The position numbers and the translations under genes are program-made. A stretch of 64,000 nucleotides of DNA from the NCBI GenBank assembly GCA_009760855.2, contig WPIO01000023.1, forward strand, positions 929,501-993,500, in the 5' to 3' direction. The DNA is from Cristatella mucedo (Eukaryota > Bryozoa > Phylactolaemata > Cristatellidae). The notes beneath the pieces are model-generated. The model did not search any database. It saw only the letters and a program-made list of their open reading frames with translations, and was not told the DNA's origin. The stretch's first letter is position 1. Each line of letters begins with the position of its first letter. Below are positions 44,411 through 57,885 of the stretch, piece after piece.

Positions 44411-44964
44411 CCCATTTGTAGGAATGCATGAGCTCTATAGCATGAATTGGATGGTGACACGATAACGACACAATACTACCACATTAACTCAACCTTTGAG
44501 TTCACACTGCCAGTTTCCAGTCAATTTTAATATAATTAGAGTGTATTGTTATGATATGATTGTATGATCATTCGTTTCGCCAAACAAGTACAAACAGAAT
44601 GATTCAATTGGACCATGCAAATGTTGTGATACACTTGAAGATTTTATAATCACTTCTCTTGAAATAAGTACCTATTAAAAATTTCAAATTATGATTGTCA
44701 GATTATTAGTATTATCTTACTTACAATCATCAGGTACTTGAATATTCACGATCCTTTGTTTAAGCCATTGCGAACTCGACATCTTTATTAGTTATCTATT
44801 AGCTCTACTCCTGGTATCAAAGTGAGTTGCACTCCAAGACAGGTTGGTTTAACTGATTGGCGTTTTGAAGCTTTCAAGGGCACTGCTCTTCTTTAACGGA
44901 ATGAACTTATTACGTAAAAGTATCCCTTCTTTGATGGCACCCGAAATCTGCTACTATTGGCACA
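44411..44964. other. No recognised gene
   Basis: AT-rich spacer between the 8-bp repeat and an L2 cluster. Confidence 0.4.
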
Positions 44965-45350
44965 AATAATAATAATGATTATGCATTTGCTATAGCGCAC
45001 CCATAGAACTGAATCTCTGTCTGTGCACTTTAAATTTGCTGCAAATAAAGCGCGATCGAATGGTTAGTGGTGGCATGCCTTATAAACAGCAAGAATAACA
45101 TGGTTATAGGTGACATGCACAAGTTCAGCATGCAAGTTTGGTTACTGGCCGATTGCACGGCATCAGCACACATAAGCATTTAAAGGACGAATCACAAAGA
45201 CCTACTAAATGCTATCATAAATAGGTGCGTTTTTAATTAGTGGTCAAGTCAGGGGATGTCGTGAGTGAGTGCCAGGCTTTGGCGACATTCGAACTATGGG
45301 CACCGTGTTCAAAGGATTTTAGAATTGTACGAGGCAAGGTAAACAGTTAA
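44965..45350 (-). mobile_element. L2-type retrotransposon, 3' part
   Basis: AAT tail (44965-44979), decayed stem-loop (44990-45030), 3' UTR and a short piece of RT C-terminal DNA up to about 45350. Older than the copies at 5 and 30 kb, judged by substitutions in the stem-loop. Confidence 0.7.
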
Positions 45351-45585
45351 ATTTGAAGCCGGGTAATTTTTCAGCTTCGACCGATTTAATGCTCCAGGGG
45401 ACGTCCCTCTGCAAATGGGTCTCTATTTTCCCCGATACAACACTGAGCCTCGCAGATCCTTAATCCCATACATCGGTTTGGCTTATTCAGCTGCAGGTGC
45501 GTTCAAAGCTGATGTCAACTGTATAGTTAGGTTTTTTCACTTGCCTAACGACTGTAGGACCTTCACCAGTACGAAAACTGAACTT

Positions 45586-45750
45586 ACTTTAATAATATTA
45601 ACTTTTACAGCGCCCTAAAGTAACCTAATCATTTTCTAGGCACTTAATATTTGCTTTAAAGGAAGCATTATCAAATTTGTATTGGTATAATGCTCATTTT
45701 CAACAAGCAGGATATAGTTAGATATGACATACACAGGGTCAGCTTGCAAA
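45586..45750 (-). mobile_element. L2-type retrotransposon, 3' terminal fragment
   Basis: TAATAATATTA tail remnant, stem-loop region (CAGCGCCCT ... AGGCACTT) and 3' UTR up to ACACAGGGTCAGCTTGC, where the next fragment's tail begins. Confidence 0.65.
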
Positions 45751-45755
45751 AATAA

Positions 45756-45855
45756 AAAAAAATAATATTAATCCATTTGATATACCGCCCTCAGAGAACT
45801 CAATATCTTTCGAGGCACTTGACATTTGATGCAAGTGAATCACGATGGAATGCAT
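45756..45855 (-). mobile_element. L2-type retrotransposon, 3' terminal stub
   Basis: AATAATATTAA tail, stem-loop (CCGCCCTCAGAGAACTCAAT ... GAGGCACTT) and the start of the 3' UTR. It directly abuts the previous fragment in the same orientation. Confidence 0.65.
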
Positions 45856-46539
45856 GCCCCAGTTCGGAAAATAGTGTTTCCATGTTCTAGCTCTACCAGT
45901 ATTTGGAACGTGATTTTTAGGACTATCACTCGTTATATGAGCTGCGGTTTCGGTATAAGAACTTTAGTTCAGCATTCAATATAGCAGATTTGTACCAATG
46001 GGTATCGGAAGTTATCCATAATGGCCAATAAAATTTAGGAATTATCATGTGGAAATCATATTACTTGTGGATATACTGGTAATCATTAGAAAGAAGCAAG
46101 CATTTTTCTGTAGACGGTAATATAGACTGCTGAAGGAACCGAGTGTATAATTGCTGAATTGTGAGATGCCTTTGTAAAGATCGCATGATTATAAAAATCT
46201 GTTGATACAATTTGGTGAATTGAGGAAGCTTTGCCTTAAGAGCTTGATCAATGTCCTTTTCAGAAGTGTACTGAACTATATTGCATTCTGAGCATTTGCG
46301 AAGGTAGTTTTAGACCTGACATCTGCAAAAAAAGTCATTGAGGTATGATAAATGAGAGCTTCTTAACAAGCTAAAACTTAACGCACTAATGATTGCAGCA
46401 GGAATATGTTTACTCCGCTAAAAATAGATGAGATCAATGCGACAAGGTAACTAGTGTATTACAGGTGCAGGCTTTGGTTAGAACCGTTGGATGCAATTCG
46501 TTGGTTAAAGGGATAATAAGGATAATAACAAGTAGAAAT
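45856..46539. other. No recognised gene
   Basis: No frame or repeat assigned between two L2 fragments. Confidence 0.4.
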
Positions 46540-47690
46540 AGAAGAATCGCCACTTGATAAAGCGCCTTCAGAGAACTCAATCTCTTTCTAGACACTTTTC
46601 ATTTGCGGCCAAGGAAACACGATCGAATGGTTACTAATAGGATGCTCAATAAACAACAATGATAACATGGTAAAGGGCGACTTAAACAGGGTCAGCATGC
46701 GAGTACGGTTAGTGGCAGCGTGCATAGTGTCAGCCTGAATAAGCACATGCTGGTCGAATCACGGGAACCTGCTAAATGCTGTGATCAAAAGGTGCATTTA
46801 GCTTGTTTTTGAATTCGGTCGTCAGATGATGTCGTGACGCAATTTGGGAGGTAGTTTCATTATGCTTTAGGTGCATACTAACTAAAGACACAGTCTCTAA
46901 AGTATTTACATTTTGTACGAGGTATGGGTAAACAATTAGATTCCGAAAATCGGGTTGTATGATGCTACGCTTGGTTGTGTGAGTGGATCTGATAGTTAGG
47001 GTGGAGCCAAACAGTGAAGGGACCTAAAAATGACCAACAAAACCTTGAAGTCGATGTCTTAATTAACTGGGAGCCGGTTCAGGTTGGCGTGAAGTGGTGT
47101 GACGTAGCAACTGCCATGGTCATGACATACAGCCCTAGCTGCAGAACTTTGCACCAGCTGCAAACGCCTGATTGCAAAGGCAGGTATGCCTGCAAGCAGT
47201 AAGTCGCGATGTCAAGACTGGATGTAGCAAATGCATGGGCCAATTTAGACGTAGTATCCTTATCTAAACAAGCCCACATTTTAGCAATATTATGTAGCTG
47301 AAATTAGGCAGACTTGATTGTGGAGCTGATGTGGTTGTCTAACGAAAGGTCGATTTGGAAAATGACACCTAGATTTCGAGCTGATTCAACAGGAAATAAA
47401 CTGGCTGATCCGCTTTGAGCAATAGCCTTTCCAATTTCTTAATCACACTTGGTTAGCCATGACTAGTAACTAAGTTTTAACATAATTTAATTCGAGAGAC
47501 TTTTCTACCATCCATGTGCAGATGTCATCAATACATGCAGCAAGGGAGTTAAGAGAATTCAAGGCACTTGAAGGCTAAGAGAAATCAAAGCAAATATACA
47601 ACTGAGTGCCATTCTCATAGAAGTGAAAGCCTAGATTGTGCTTGGCAACCACATCGGGAAGAGAGAGACTATAAACATTGAAAATAACAT
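46540..47690 (-). mobile_element. L2-type retrotransposon, RT palm to 3' end
   Basis: Minus strand: RT palm remnant near 47.6 kb (FHFYENGTQLYICFDFS, with the catalytic YADD turned into YENG), RT C-terminal region, 3' UTR and stem-loop (46555-46600). The tail is only AATAGAAGAAT. Several frameshifts. Confidence 0.8.
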
Positions 47691-49459
47691 ATATACTTGA
47701 TATAGTGGATACCAAATATAGGACATGGATAGCCAGAGATGTTTAGGCTTAACAGAAGATGTGACGAAAGAGATGATCATTTATCCTGAGCCTATGATTG
47801 CAAATTGGAGCCTCTCAGCATATCAACTTTTTTCGGTGCAGCTATTACTAACTGTGCAGATGCGATGGACTTTTGCTTTGGCGATAGTCAATATAATTAA
47901 TTAATTTTAGATCAGGCTTCTTAATGTGCCCCAGTGCTAAAAATAGGATGTTTGATGGCTCTCTTTTTCTGGAAATTTAAGAAGCCTGCCCTGGCAATGC
48001 TCTGTGCTGTGAAAGTGCTGCATATACCACTGCCTTCTGATGATAGGTAAAGAGCTATCCAACTCCATGTATTCGGCATTTCGAAGATTCCTCTTTCCAT
48101 TAGCTGACCCAGGGAAAGCATCTATGCTTGTAACGACTTGACGATTAATTATTGTACCATGCAGTTGTGTAATTGAGATTACAGTTCAGTGAATACAATT
48201 CTGTGATGATCGCGCCTTTGCATGCTAACCAACTTCGCTTGGTTGCAACTTTGTTCTGCTTGTTTCTGAATAGGCATATTGTGAAAGCCAATGGATAGGC
48301 TTAGATTCTCAGTGGTTTAATTGTTCACCACCCTTTTATAATTTCCCAAGGTCACCAAAGAGGACCAATTGATTTGATCACACGGTCGCACAAACGGTAA
48401 AACTGAATACACACAAGACTAATAACAAGACGATGATAACAGGAATGAACGTGGTAGTTTGCAGTTGCTATCCCTCTTGCATAGCACTGTATGGAGAGTG
48501 GCTACTCTTCGTCTTGTTTGGGCAAGTCGCTTTCTAGCTTTAAGATCCTTTTAGGCGTCCTACGACGTAGTGCTGACCTTAAAAGCGTCCATCCGTCTAA
48601 GGCCAAGTGAAGTGCATTCGACCTAAAGTCAGGGACACCAACGGTTCATTTACAGTCTTCGAACCATTGTCGGCACTATAAAAGCTGTCGATGGTTAAGC
48701 TGAAGACAAGACAGTTCGTACGATGGTTGGTACCATTGTGCCACATTTTAGTATGAAGAAGGAGCAATGCTATCTTGAAGCCGGCTATTGTTGGGTCATC
48801 TTTTTTGCATTACTCTGGCCGAAATTGGGCATAACTAAGGAGAAAGCAATGTGGTAAGTTCAGCATTATTATGTTGCTTAGACTTAGTCGGAGCTTCTAA
48901 ATTATATTCTGTAAGAACTAGATTTAATATAATGAATTTTTTAGAATGGCTGAGCTGGACGCATGTGGATGCTCATAAATATTTACTTCGGGCTTCAAAG
49001 AGAATGCATCCAATGGCTGTCTTGGCTCCCCTGCGGCTCCTTCGGTAGATCAAACGTACTTATTTTTAGGTGTCAGCGACAATGAATTTCCATAGTGAAG
49101 CATGAAAGCCCTCGATTCCTGCCTTTCTCTGCTATCGACTGTATTGCATAGACTATTTCGTCAATTGTATTCAACTAGCTTCAGTGTCGTGCCTCACACG
49201 AGTCTACAAAGACTATAGCAATTTAAGTTCTCTGTGTTCCTGGCAAAAACTTGTATCGTGCAGATGCTACTGCCTGTTGGCAGCACTGCATTGTTTCAAG
49301 TCGGATATTTCGTAATATCAGTCGACAGCAAGCTTCAGGCTTTTGATTCGTTTGAACTGTAGGCACGGTCCACACCTAATTTAATGCTAATTAATAGCCT
49401 AGCGAAACGACCAGAGTCTGCAGAGCCGGTCGTTGGCAGGAAGCATGAGAAGGTAATAC
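47691..49459. other. No recognised gene
   Basis: Short frames only. Confidence 0.4.
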
Positions 49460-50032
49460 TTAATCACACCACTTCTCACCGACCTGCAATAGCTACCAGT
49501 CAAGCGACGGATCGACTTCAAAGTCTTGTCGCTCACTTTTAGGTCACTTCATTCATTTGCTCGAGCCTATTTCACATATCTACTCGCCACCAGGCCAAGT
49601 ATCGTACCACCAGCTTTTCAGAATCCAGCATCTTACCAATACCTCTTGCAAACCTCAAATCCTTTGGAGACCGTGCATTTAGTTCGCATGCTCCCAAAGC
49701 CTGGAACTCTCTCCCGACTTCCGTCAGAACATCCCCTGACTTGACCACATTTTAGAAGAACAAAAACACACACAGCATTTAGTGGGTCCCTGTGATTCGT
49801 CCTTCATGTGCTTATGCGTGCTGACACTGTGCATGCTGCCACTAACCGTATTTGCATGCTGATCCTGTACATGTCACCACTAATCATGTTATTCATGTTG
49901 TTTATTAAGCATGATATTACTCACCATTTAATCGCGTTTCTCTTTGCAGCAAATGTAAAGCCCGTTAAATGAGATTGAGTTATGCGAGGGCGCTTTATCA
50001 AGTGCATTGTTATAATTGTTAGTATTATTAAC
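49460..50032 (+). mobile_element. L2-type retrotransposon, RT C-terminus and 3' end
   Basis: Starts inside the RT C-terminal region (CACCACTTCTCACCGACCTG), followed by the 3' UTR, a stem-loop with a damaged left arm (49957-50000) and an irregular TTATAATTGTTAGTATTATT tail. The 5' edge at about 49460 has no matching L2 sequence beyond it. Confidence 0.8.
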
Positions 50033-53000
50033 AGGTAACCGTGTGCACGAGAATGATAAGCCGCTAAAGCTACTGGTGTCACATTGAATTAGCCTAAATT
50101 CATAAGAGAGTTACCTTTCACTGTTACGAGAATGAAATTTGATGCACTGTGTGGAGAAGTCGGTGCTTATCATAAAAATAAGTTGGACAACAGCGATCTT
50201 GATGTCAGGATTGAAAAGCATAACCACATCTACCACGTTCCCTGTCATATTTTAGCATCTCGCTGCATTTCGTGGCAGACTTGCACGTATGAGTTAGTTT
50301 CAAGAGTCTAGAATAAATTCCGGGGTTTATTAGCAGGCTTGGTTGGAGTATTTTTATGAGAGCAAGCCCTAATTCGTTTAATGATGCCCGTCCTGATGAA
50401 GAGAAAATTAGTTGGATTTTAGTTGATAGCTTTATCAAAGAACTATTTAGTCGCTCAAAATATTTGACCGTTTCTTAGAGCTCCAAATGTTGCAAATATG
50501 AGTTGTGGTTTACACATAGTTTTGAATTAAGAATCAGATCCTAACTATCACTGTATATATTGCCACAGTGGGATAGCCACTTAGCTAAACTAATTCTGAA
50601 CTTTTAAAGAAGGATTACGGTGAAAACATGGTAGCCTGTAGTGGCATGAATACAGACCCTTCGACTTCTTCACATGGCAGTAAACATTTGGCTTCCTTCA
50701 AGGCTTCGGCAATCCTACAATTGCGTCAAAATTAAATATTATGGTATATTTAAACCTTGTATTCCAACGACTGTCGTAGAATTTTCAATTGGAACTTTCG
50801 GAAGACGTTTTTTAAAAGTGTCACTGCATGTTCAAGCATTTTTCTCAGTTGGCACAACTGACCGGATTTAGTCAAAGATAAAACAATTGGCTGCTCTTCA
50901 CAATGAACCAGTACTCAGTAGACTAACGAATAACATGGACATCGTTCATCTTAATCTGATGCAGAAGTGTAAGACGTTGGTAGTGATACTTTTTCAATCT
51001 CGAACACTAGCACTAGAAAACTCGTTGATTCTGATTAGTAAATCAGGCCAATATTTTAACAAGCATTATTCAAATAATTGTTCCAGTTACTTTAAATGTC
51101 TGTTATTTAGACTGGCCTAAAATGAAGGATTATTGATGCTTGTAAAAATTACCTGCAATAACCAAGATGCCCTTAGAATGGCCTTTAAATTTATGACTAC
51201 CGAGATGCATTTACAGAATCACGCTACTCAACAATATTAAAAATAGGATAGTGATGATATGACGAAAACATGCAAAACAATTTGCTGCGGTTTCAATGCT
51301 CTTAGCTCTATTGCCGCAAATAACAGGTAAGTTGGTTGAAGTAATATTCTGACCTTGCTAAACAAAGGAAATTTAATTTTGAATAGTAGCAATATAAATG
51401 AGACCCCATTGAGTCTTTTATTTTTGATTTACCTTAATAAGGCTGAACACTAGGCTGGTAAATTGATTGTTAGACTCACTGAATGTTATTTTTATTAAAT
51501 AAATACAGAATATGTGCCGATCAGCAATAAAAAGGGCAAAATTGTATTAAATAGTTGGTAACATGACACTGAAACCATTCAGAAAGTGAAATCTACTACT
51601 TGATGACTCTGCAGAAAGTTTATTAGCCATACTGAGTTGGCCTAAGGCAAGGCAATAGGATTGATTCCACGTATCCAAGTTTATCATAAACTATGCATTA
51701 AAGCTCGTTATAAATTACTGTTACAGGCAAATAATTTGGTCAATAACAGCTAGTATAAAAAGCATACTAAGTCATAATCAGAGAGTGCTTCTCTACTGAG
51801 AACTACATAATTTTAATATAAATGTGTTAATATTATAAGTAGTGATCCTATAATTTTATAAAAAAAAAGTCGATTAAAATTAGATTAGATTTTTTTTATT
51901 TTAATTTGAGTTTACGATTGCAAAACTCGAATTAAAAAACCTACCTAATTGTAATCCCGTTTAATCAATCGGGTCAGACGCAGTCTCAGCAAACGTGGGT
52001 CTGACATGCAATCTTGACTGAGCCAAACATGCCAGCTATCATGGTAATGTTTTATAGGTGCTAGATAATAGTTGTTTAAATTTGACGTATTCGTAAAGAT
52101 TATGTTCCATTCATAGTGCTTCCCTTTTTCATGGCTTCTATACCGTTCATGACCGAGCTCAACCTCATGACCAAGTCAAATAATTTCGTATCTCGCTTTC
52201 TCGGCGTCTTATGTCACATCTCAGATATAGTGATGCTATGAACATGAAATTCGGAATATGTGATTTGTATACGCACACACCATTCCAGCCGTCTCGAGTT
52301 CACGTTGGCCATAGTACATCGACATATTTTGGTGGTGAGCTAGCTTTTTGTCATCTAACACGTTTTTTGTCATAATCCTTCCCAGGTGTCGTGCAATTGT
52401 CATATGTTTACTGATATTGATCTCATCGAGGTGAAACTTGAGGTGTATGCTCCTTGACATGTGCTTCAAAGTTGAATGGCAGTAAATTGAGTGACTTAGG
52501 CTTTTGTTTTGATCGTTTGCGTGGTTCAAATAATCAGTTGCCTTCAAGAGTGTTGTCCCAAGATTTGCCGATGCACCAGGTAAATTCTACAGCATGGCCA
52601 ATTTGCTAGCCACCGACGTGAAATGTGGAGTATAAGATGGCCTGACTTTTTTATGTGTCCACATTTTCAAGACTATATATTTCGTAAGTACAGCTGGAAA
52701 GCTTCCCAAAGCCCCTGAAGTTGTATTTTAGGCACATGCAAGCACAGTTGACATGTCAAATAATTTGTTTTGCTTTTTATAGATACTGCTTCTGTAAAAC
52801 TCGGTGTCCTGCATGTTATGAGGGCATTGCCAGTGATTGGAGTAGTGTCTCTTGATTTCACCCAGAAAGCCATTTTTGTCTCGTTTTAACCAGGAAAAAC
52901 ATGACCTTGACTCATATGGGTCTTCAGAAGGTCATCACAACCGGTACAGTTAGATCAAAAGATAGATAATGTTGCCCTTGCTGTTTGTGGCAAACCGCTA

Positions 53001-53249
53001 AATGATTTTTTTGCCGAGCCGATCATTCCGTTAGTATTTGAGACATATCAATTTAAATGTGCTGTGAGGGAGAAGAAATGCTACAGGGTGTAAGGGATAA
53101 CTCCTGGGTAAAACAGGCTTACAAAATTATGGTTTCTACCGTGTTGTTGTCAACTTTCAACCACCACATATCAAGATTGCTTTTATAGATAGTTGTGTTT
53201 TAATAGGCAACGGTCCAAGATTAAAAACTGTCCTGCCAAAAACGTAAAT
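50033..53249. other. No recognised gene; AT-rich
   Basis: The longest frame is 103 codons (52236-52547, minus) with no recognised domain. 51.84-51.96 kb is very AT-rich with A and T runs. Confidence 0.4.
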
Positions 53250-53610
53250 TTACCCTTAATGTGGACAAGTCAAGAGACGACGTGATGCAAGTCGGGAGAG
53301 AGCTCCTGGCTAAGGGAGCATACGAACTAAAGGCACGGTCGCCGAAGGATTTGAGACTTTTATTAAGCATATGGAAGCAGCTAGATTCCGAAAAGTGGGT
53401 GTTACGGTGCATAGCCTAATAGGGAAGTCGATCTCATGGATAGGCTGGAGCCAATGAATTAAATAACCTAAAAGTTAGAGACAAAACCTTGAAGTTAATC
53501 CGTTGCTTAACTGAGGGGACTGTACAGATCGGCGAGAAGTGGTAAGATGTGACAAATGCAATGCTCACGAAAGACATTCCTAACGGCAGCATTTTTCACC
53601 AGCTGTATGA
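53250..53610 (-). mobile_element. L2-type fragment, RT C-terminus only
   Basis: Minus-strand matches to the RT C-terminal DNA (GGCACGGTCGCCGAAGGATT, CGGCGAGAAGTGGTAAGATG) with a reading-frame remnant SLKSFGDRAFSSYAPLARSS. Both ends are missing. Confidence 0.75.
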
Positions 53611-56600
53611 GTGTGTCTTCGCTTTGAGTTTCAGCATCAGAGACAGATTTGTAATCTATTATTTTAAGGTATTTCAACTTTTATTGGGCTAGGAAACACT
53701 TCAATACTGCCTGGGACAAAAATAGACGACTTGACTTATCTGTCGAAATCTGGAGGGGATTTTTAGTAGTGCCAGTCGAATCATTGTTTTACTGGTGCAA
53801 TCTCAAATTAGGAAGATCGTTTCTAATTTTAGATGTTCATAATTAGTCAGCTAGATGAAAGCTGTTTGAGTTCAGCGGGTTTTGCAGTATAATATTATTC
53901 GATGTTGCTAAGCAATGGTGCCAGTTATACGTTTTCAAATTGTGTTTTGCGCTTTTGCAATGTCATGAAAGCTGAAATCTTAAGTCGTGATCAAGCAGGA
54001 TCTTTATCACTTTGATCGGGCAGTTATAAGGCCTCTCATTGCCATGATTATTTGGCCCACCAGTTAACGTGCTCAACTTTAATGACAGAGGTTAGGGTGA
54101 ATGCATTTGATGACAAGGGTCGAGGGCTCAAGCACAGAGGCACATGATAACACTGAATGGAATATAGGTTCCCTTATAGCTTTATACAAATAAATTATAT
54201 TTTTATTATCTTCATACCCATATCATTTTACTATTTCTCACAGCTTCAATTCACAATGGTAATTAGATTAACTTGGGTTAAAATCTTTTACCTATAAAGC
54301 ATCTTCAGAAAGCGATCATGATTGACTAAGCTTACTAGCTTTGTCGTATAAAGGAGTCTAAAAACTGCACACTTTTCTTTTAGTCTAAGGAATATCCTGC
54401 ACCAAAAATACTTTCTGAAAGAGAGAAAAGGGTGTCATCCTTAAAAAAACTGAATATTCGAAATTCTTACTTATGTGAACAAATAGAATTGACTAGCTCA
54501 AAATAATCTACAACAACTTTGTCTGTTTTTTTATTTTTGAGGAAGTGAATATCGTTATTTACTTAAAACTCTTAATCAGGCGATGATTGTAAATTCTCTT
54601 CCAGCATCATTATTATGAATCTTGAACAAGCTCAGCTGTTGCAAGCGTTGAGAAATGACCTCCGAAAATGATTTTCAAAGGTGCCCAACACGGAATAACC
54701 GATTCAATGCACAAATGCAGTTCACCTAGCTTGGTACATATAACTAAGCTAAAATAAATTACTCCAAGCCCACTGTTTGAACAGCATTCTTGCCCTTTCT
54801 TAGAGCTTATCAACGCAGCTAAAATCCAAATATACCTGAGCTCTCTTTTTATTGTTATTTTTCTGCAACTCAACTTCTAGCCTCATTTAGTGAGGTTGAA
54901 ATGTAATGTAAAGAATTTTCTGGAAAAGGAGACGCGGGACTACAATATATTGGATAGCCAAGTAGGTCATCGGTTCCGAAAAGTACTTTGCAATCAATAA
55001 GTAATATAAGTTATAGAATCACAAAAAATTGATTCTGCTGTTGTATTGAAGCTGCATGATTCTCATGTTTAGCAATTAGTACAGGCACCAATGAGGAGAC
55101 TAACTTTTGGACATTTACAAATACTTACATGATCTCCAAAGTCATGGTTGAAGTGCTGCAGTAGACATCTTTATATAAATCGTATCTTTTGAGAAACATG
55201 CAGTAGATGTTGGAAACTTCCTAAAGTAAGCAAACTTGGATTTTAGAAGTAAAGGAAAATCGATTTCAGGCAAGAGACTTCCAAATAGAACTCTATATTT
55301 TTTACAGAACTGGTTTGTCGTTATGGCTTAACTACAAAATCGAAGCAGGATAATATGAAAGAAAATACCTCCTATGAATTATTGAAGACAAATATTGTGG
55401 GGGAAACATTTTGCATGCTTCCAAATACCTTATTTTAAAAGGCTAACACGCACGGTTCTCCAACTAGAAAGATGCCCTAACAGCTTTCATCGATCCTTCT
55501 GGTGAACATGGACGGATTTACATCGAATTTATAGGACACTCATGAGATTAACTCTCTATGTAGATATCAAAGGCAAAAGTTACATATTGTCTCGTGTTTA
55601 AACAGGATTTCGTAAGGTGGGGGTTCCTTCTCTTAAGGACATTGAGCTGGCAATTATAAAATAATAGAAACCAGTAGAATTAGTTTACTTGATTGGCTAA
55701 ATAGAACGACTAGCTACCGCTCAGAACTGTTGAAAGACGACTATTGCCACAAGTATCAGCTCGGAATTCAGTCAGCTTTTCTCAAACTACACTTCCAAAC
55801 TCAGAAAAAGAGAAACACGTAGAGCTGCACGTATTCGACTCGGATTTCAAGGTTGGAACAATATAAGGTAACATACATTATAGCTTAAACATTAGCGCTT
55901 TCAAAGGATAAGTTGTTTAACAGAATATTTGCAACTGATACATTTGAAGTATATCTGCACTCTGGCGAGTGGCAACCTAAAAATAAATTAATTTACATAG
56001 GCTGGGCCTCTTTCTGGCTTTATCGTATATGAGCAATTCAGCCTACACAAAAGCGTTGTTGTAATTAGACGGCACTTAAACCATTATTTATTACTAATGA
56101 TCAGAAAATATGCATATTGTATGCAGTTGTGATGGCTTTAAAAAAATTTCCATTATCGTACTGTAAGAAATAACATTCAATTAGTTCACTCAGGTCTACA
56201 GAATCGTCCATAGGCGATTTCACAGTTGCCGCGGCAAAAACTACCTGTGACCACATATGTCTAATGTATTCGCATTACGTTTTGTTAAGGAACGAATAAT
56301 TTAAGGAATAACTAGTTAGCTCCCAGTGTGTAGGATTTGTAAATAAGCATTGCCTGAAATATCGATCTTTCACAGTACGACTCATTTAGTAATTCCATCG
56401 AAAAACGCAAAGATAAAGTTTGTCGTGCTTAGGATGAGTGTGCTGCTACAAATTATATGTTGGTCTCTCCTATAGCCACTTCTGAAGCTTCAACTGTGTG
56501 CTTCCGAGCCCGAGATTTGCAACGTATGCATAAGTAAAAAATTAACGTATGTAGCAATAAAGTCATTGTTCAGTACGCTTTCTGAGGTCAGCAATCTAAG

Positions 56601-57537
56601 CAATGTAAAAGCTGCACTTCTGAGTTTAGCAAAAGCTAGCAAGTGCTACCAATAACCGGCTTAGAGAGAATCTCCTGCCTAATACTAGAGAATGGGTCGG
56701 CTCTTAGCTAAGTTGAAAGTAATGAGTGCATTAAGATTTTGATAAAGCTTATTCCTTGGTGTAGCTGTTGGTCAAGTACTCAAAACATATAGTTTCCATT
56801 TATAGCAGAAGGTTGAGAAGTCGGGCGAGAATGTTGATGGGTGGGAAAAGATCTTCAACTAACCTCAATCGGCATCGAGAGATGGATAGAGAGAGGTGAA
56901 GCTTAGGTACCCAAAGATTCATATCCAATGCATTTCGGCAACCTAACCTACAAAGTAGGCCCTTTCAGAAGCAATCCAGTGCCATAGCTGACTGCTCGTA
57001 AACAGTTAGTGAGAAAAAACTGCTTACGAAAAGGGTCAAAATAACTAAATTCCGGTCAAGAGAACGAAGCCTTTTTTCTGCCGTGTGAGCACACTGATCA
57101 TATAGAACTGATTTGGAATCAAATTGACTACCAAATTAGAGCTTGGGATATATTCGCTGGTTGTTGGTTCTAGAGCTGCAACTGAAGTGTGACTGGCCAT
57201 GCTGGCGGCACAGTAATGGCTAGCTACTGCTACTTCCAGGCCAACGATTGTTCGGATAATAACTAAACTGCATATGTAGTTGTGTGGTAGTTTTCGCTTG
57301 ACTGTTGTGGTTTGGGTTTCGCGAGAGTCCTTAAGAGGTTAAGCAGCAGTCATGCCCTGCTGAGAACGGAGCTTCATCTTTGAAAACATGAGTCATAATC
57401 ATGCATTGGCTTGGCAGATTTCTGGTCAAAAAGCTGACTAGCTCCGACTGATGAAATCCCAGTAGTTGTAGCCAGAAGAGCGCCTACTTCCGGTTGCCAA
57501 GGGTTTAGCCAAATTTAAAGCGATATCTCAATGCGAC
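53611..57537. other. No recognised gene
   Basis: Nearly 4 kb without an assignable frame. Could contain short exons that I cannot detect by eye. Confidence 0.35.
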
Positions 57538-57652
57538 CAAGCTTGAGGGCTCGAGTATTACAACATGCACACCTGAATTGCCCGCTGCAAGTAGTGGTGA
57601 TAAACATAGGGCTCTTCTACCGTTATATAAATGAGGCTGTGCCATCAGCTTA
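57538..57652 (+). mobile_element. tRNA-derived SINE, copy 4 (5' truncated)
   Basis: Retains a decayed B-box region (GGGCTCGAGTATTAC), the body (GCCCGCTGCAAGTAGTGGTG) and tail (GAGGCTGTGCCATCAGCT). The A-box part is not recognisable. Confidence 0.55.
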
Positions 57653-57885
57653 ACGTTAATTAGACTTTAGAAGCTGACAAAAAGTCTGCTTGCTTTAATC
57701 TGCTTTTCGTCCGAATTAAAGTACAGCGTAATACAGACTTCCCAGCTCCTCTGCACTTGCTTCTGCACCGGTGCAGCTCTCAGGCTAGCCGCGATATTAG
57801 CCCTTGCCTTAGTGGGTCTGAATAGGGCACCTAGAGCAACCGTAGCAGGCGGACTAGCCAAGAAGAATTGGGTAGGGAGACACAT

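Noticed and set aside
44226-44471. 81-codon frame with a KTARLQDC repeat
   Set aside because: A by-product of the 8-bp tandem repeat, whose length of three units equals eight codons.
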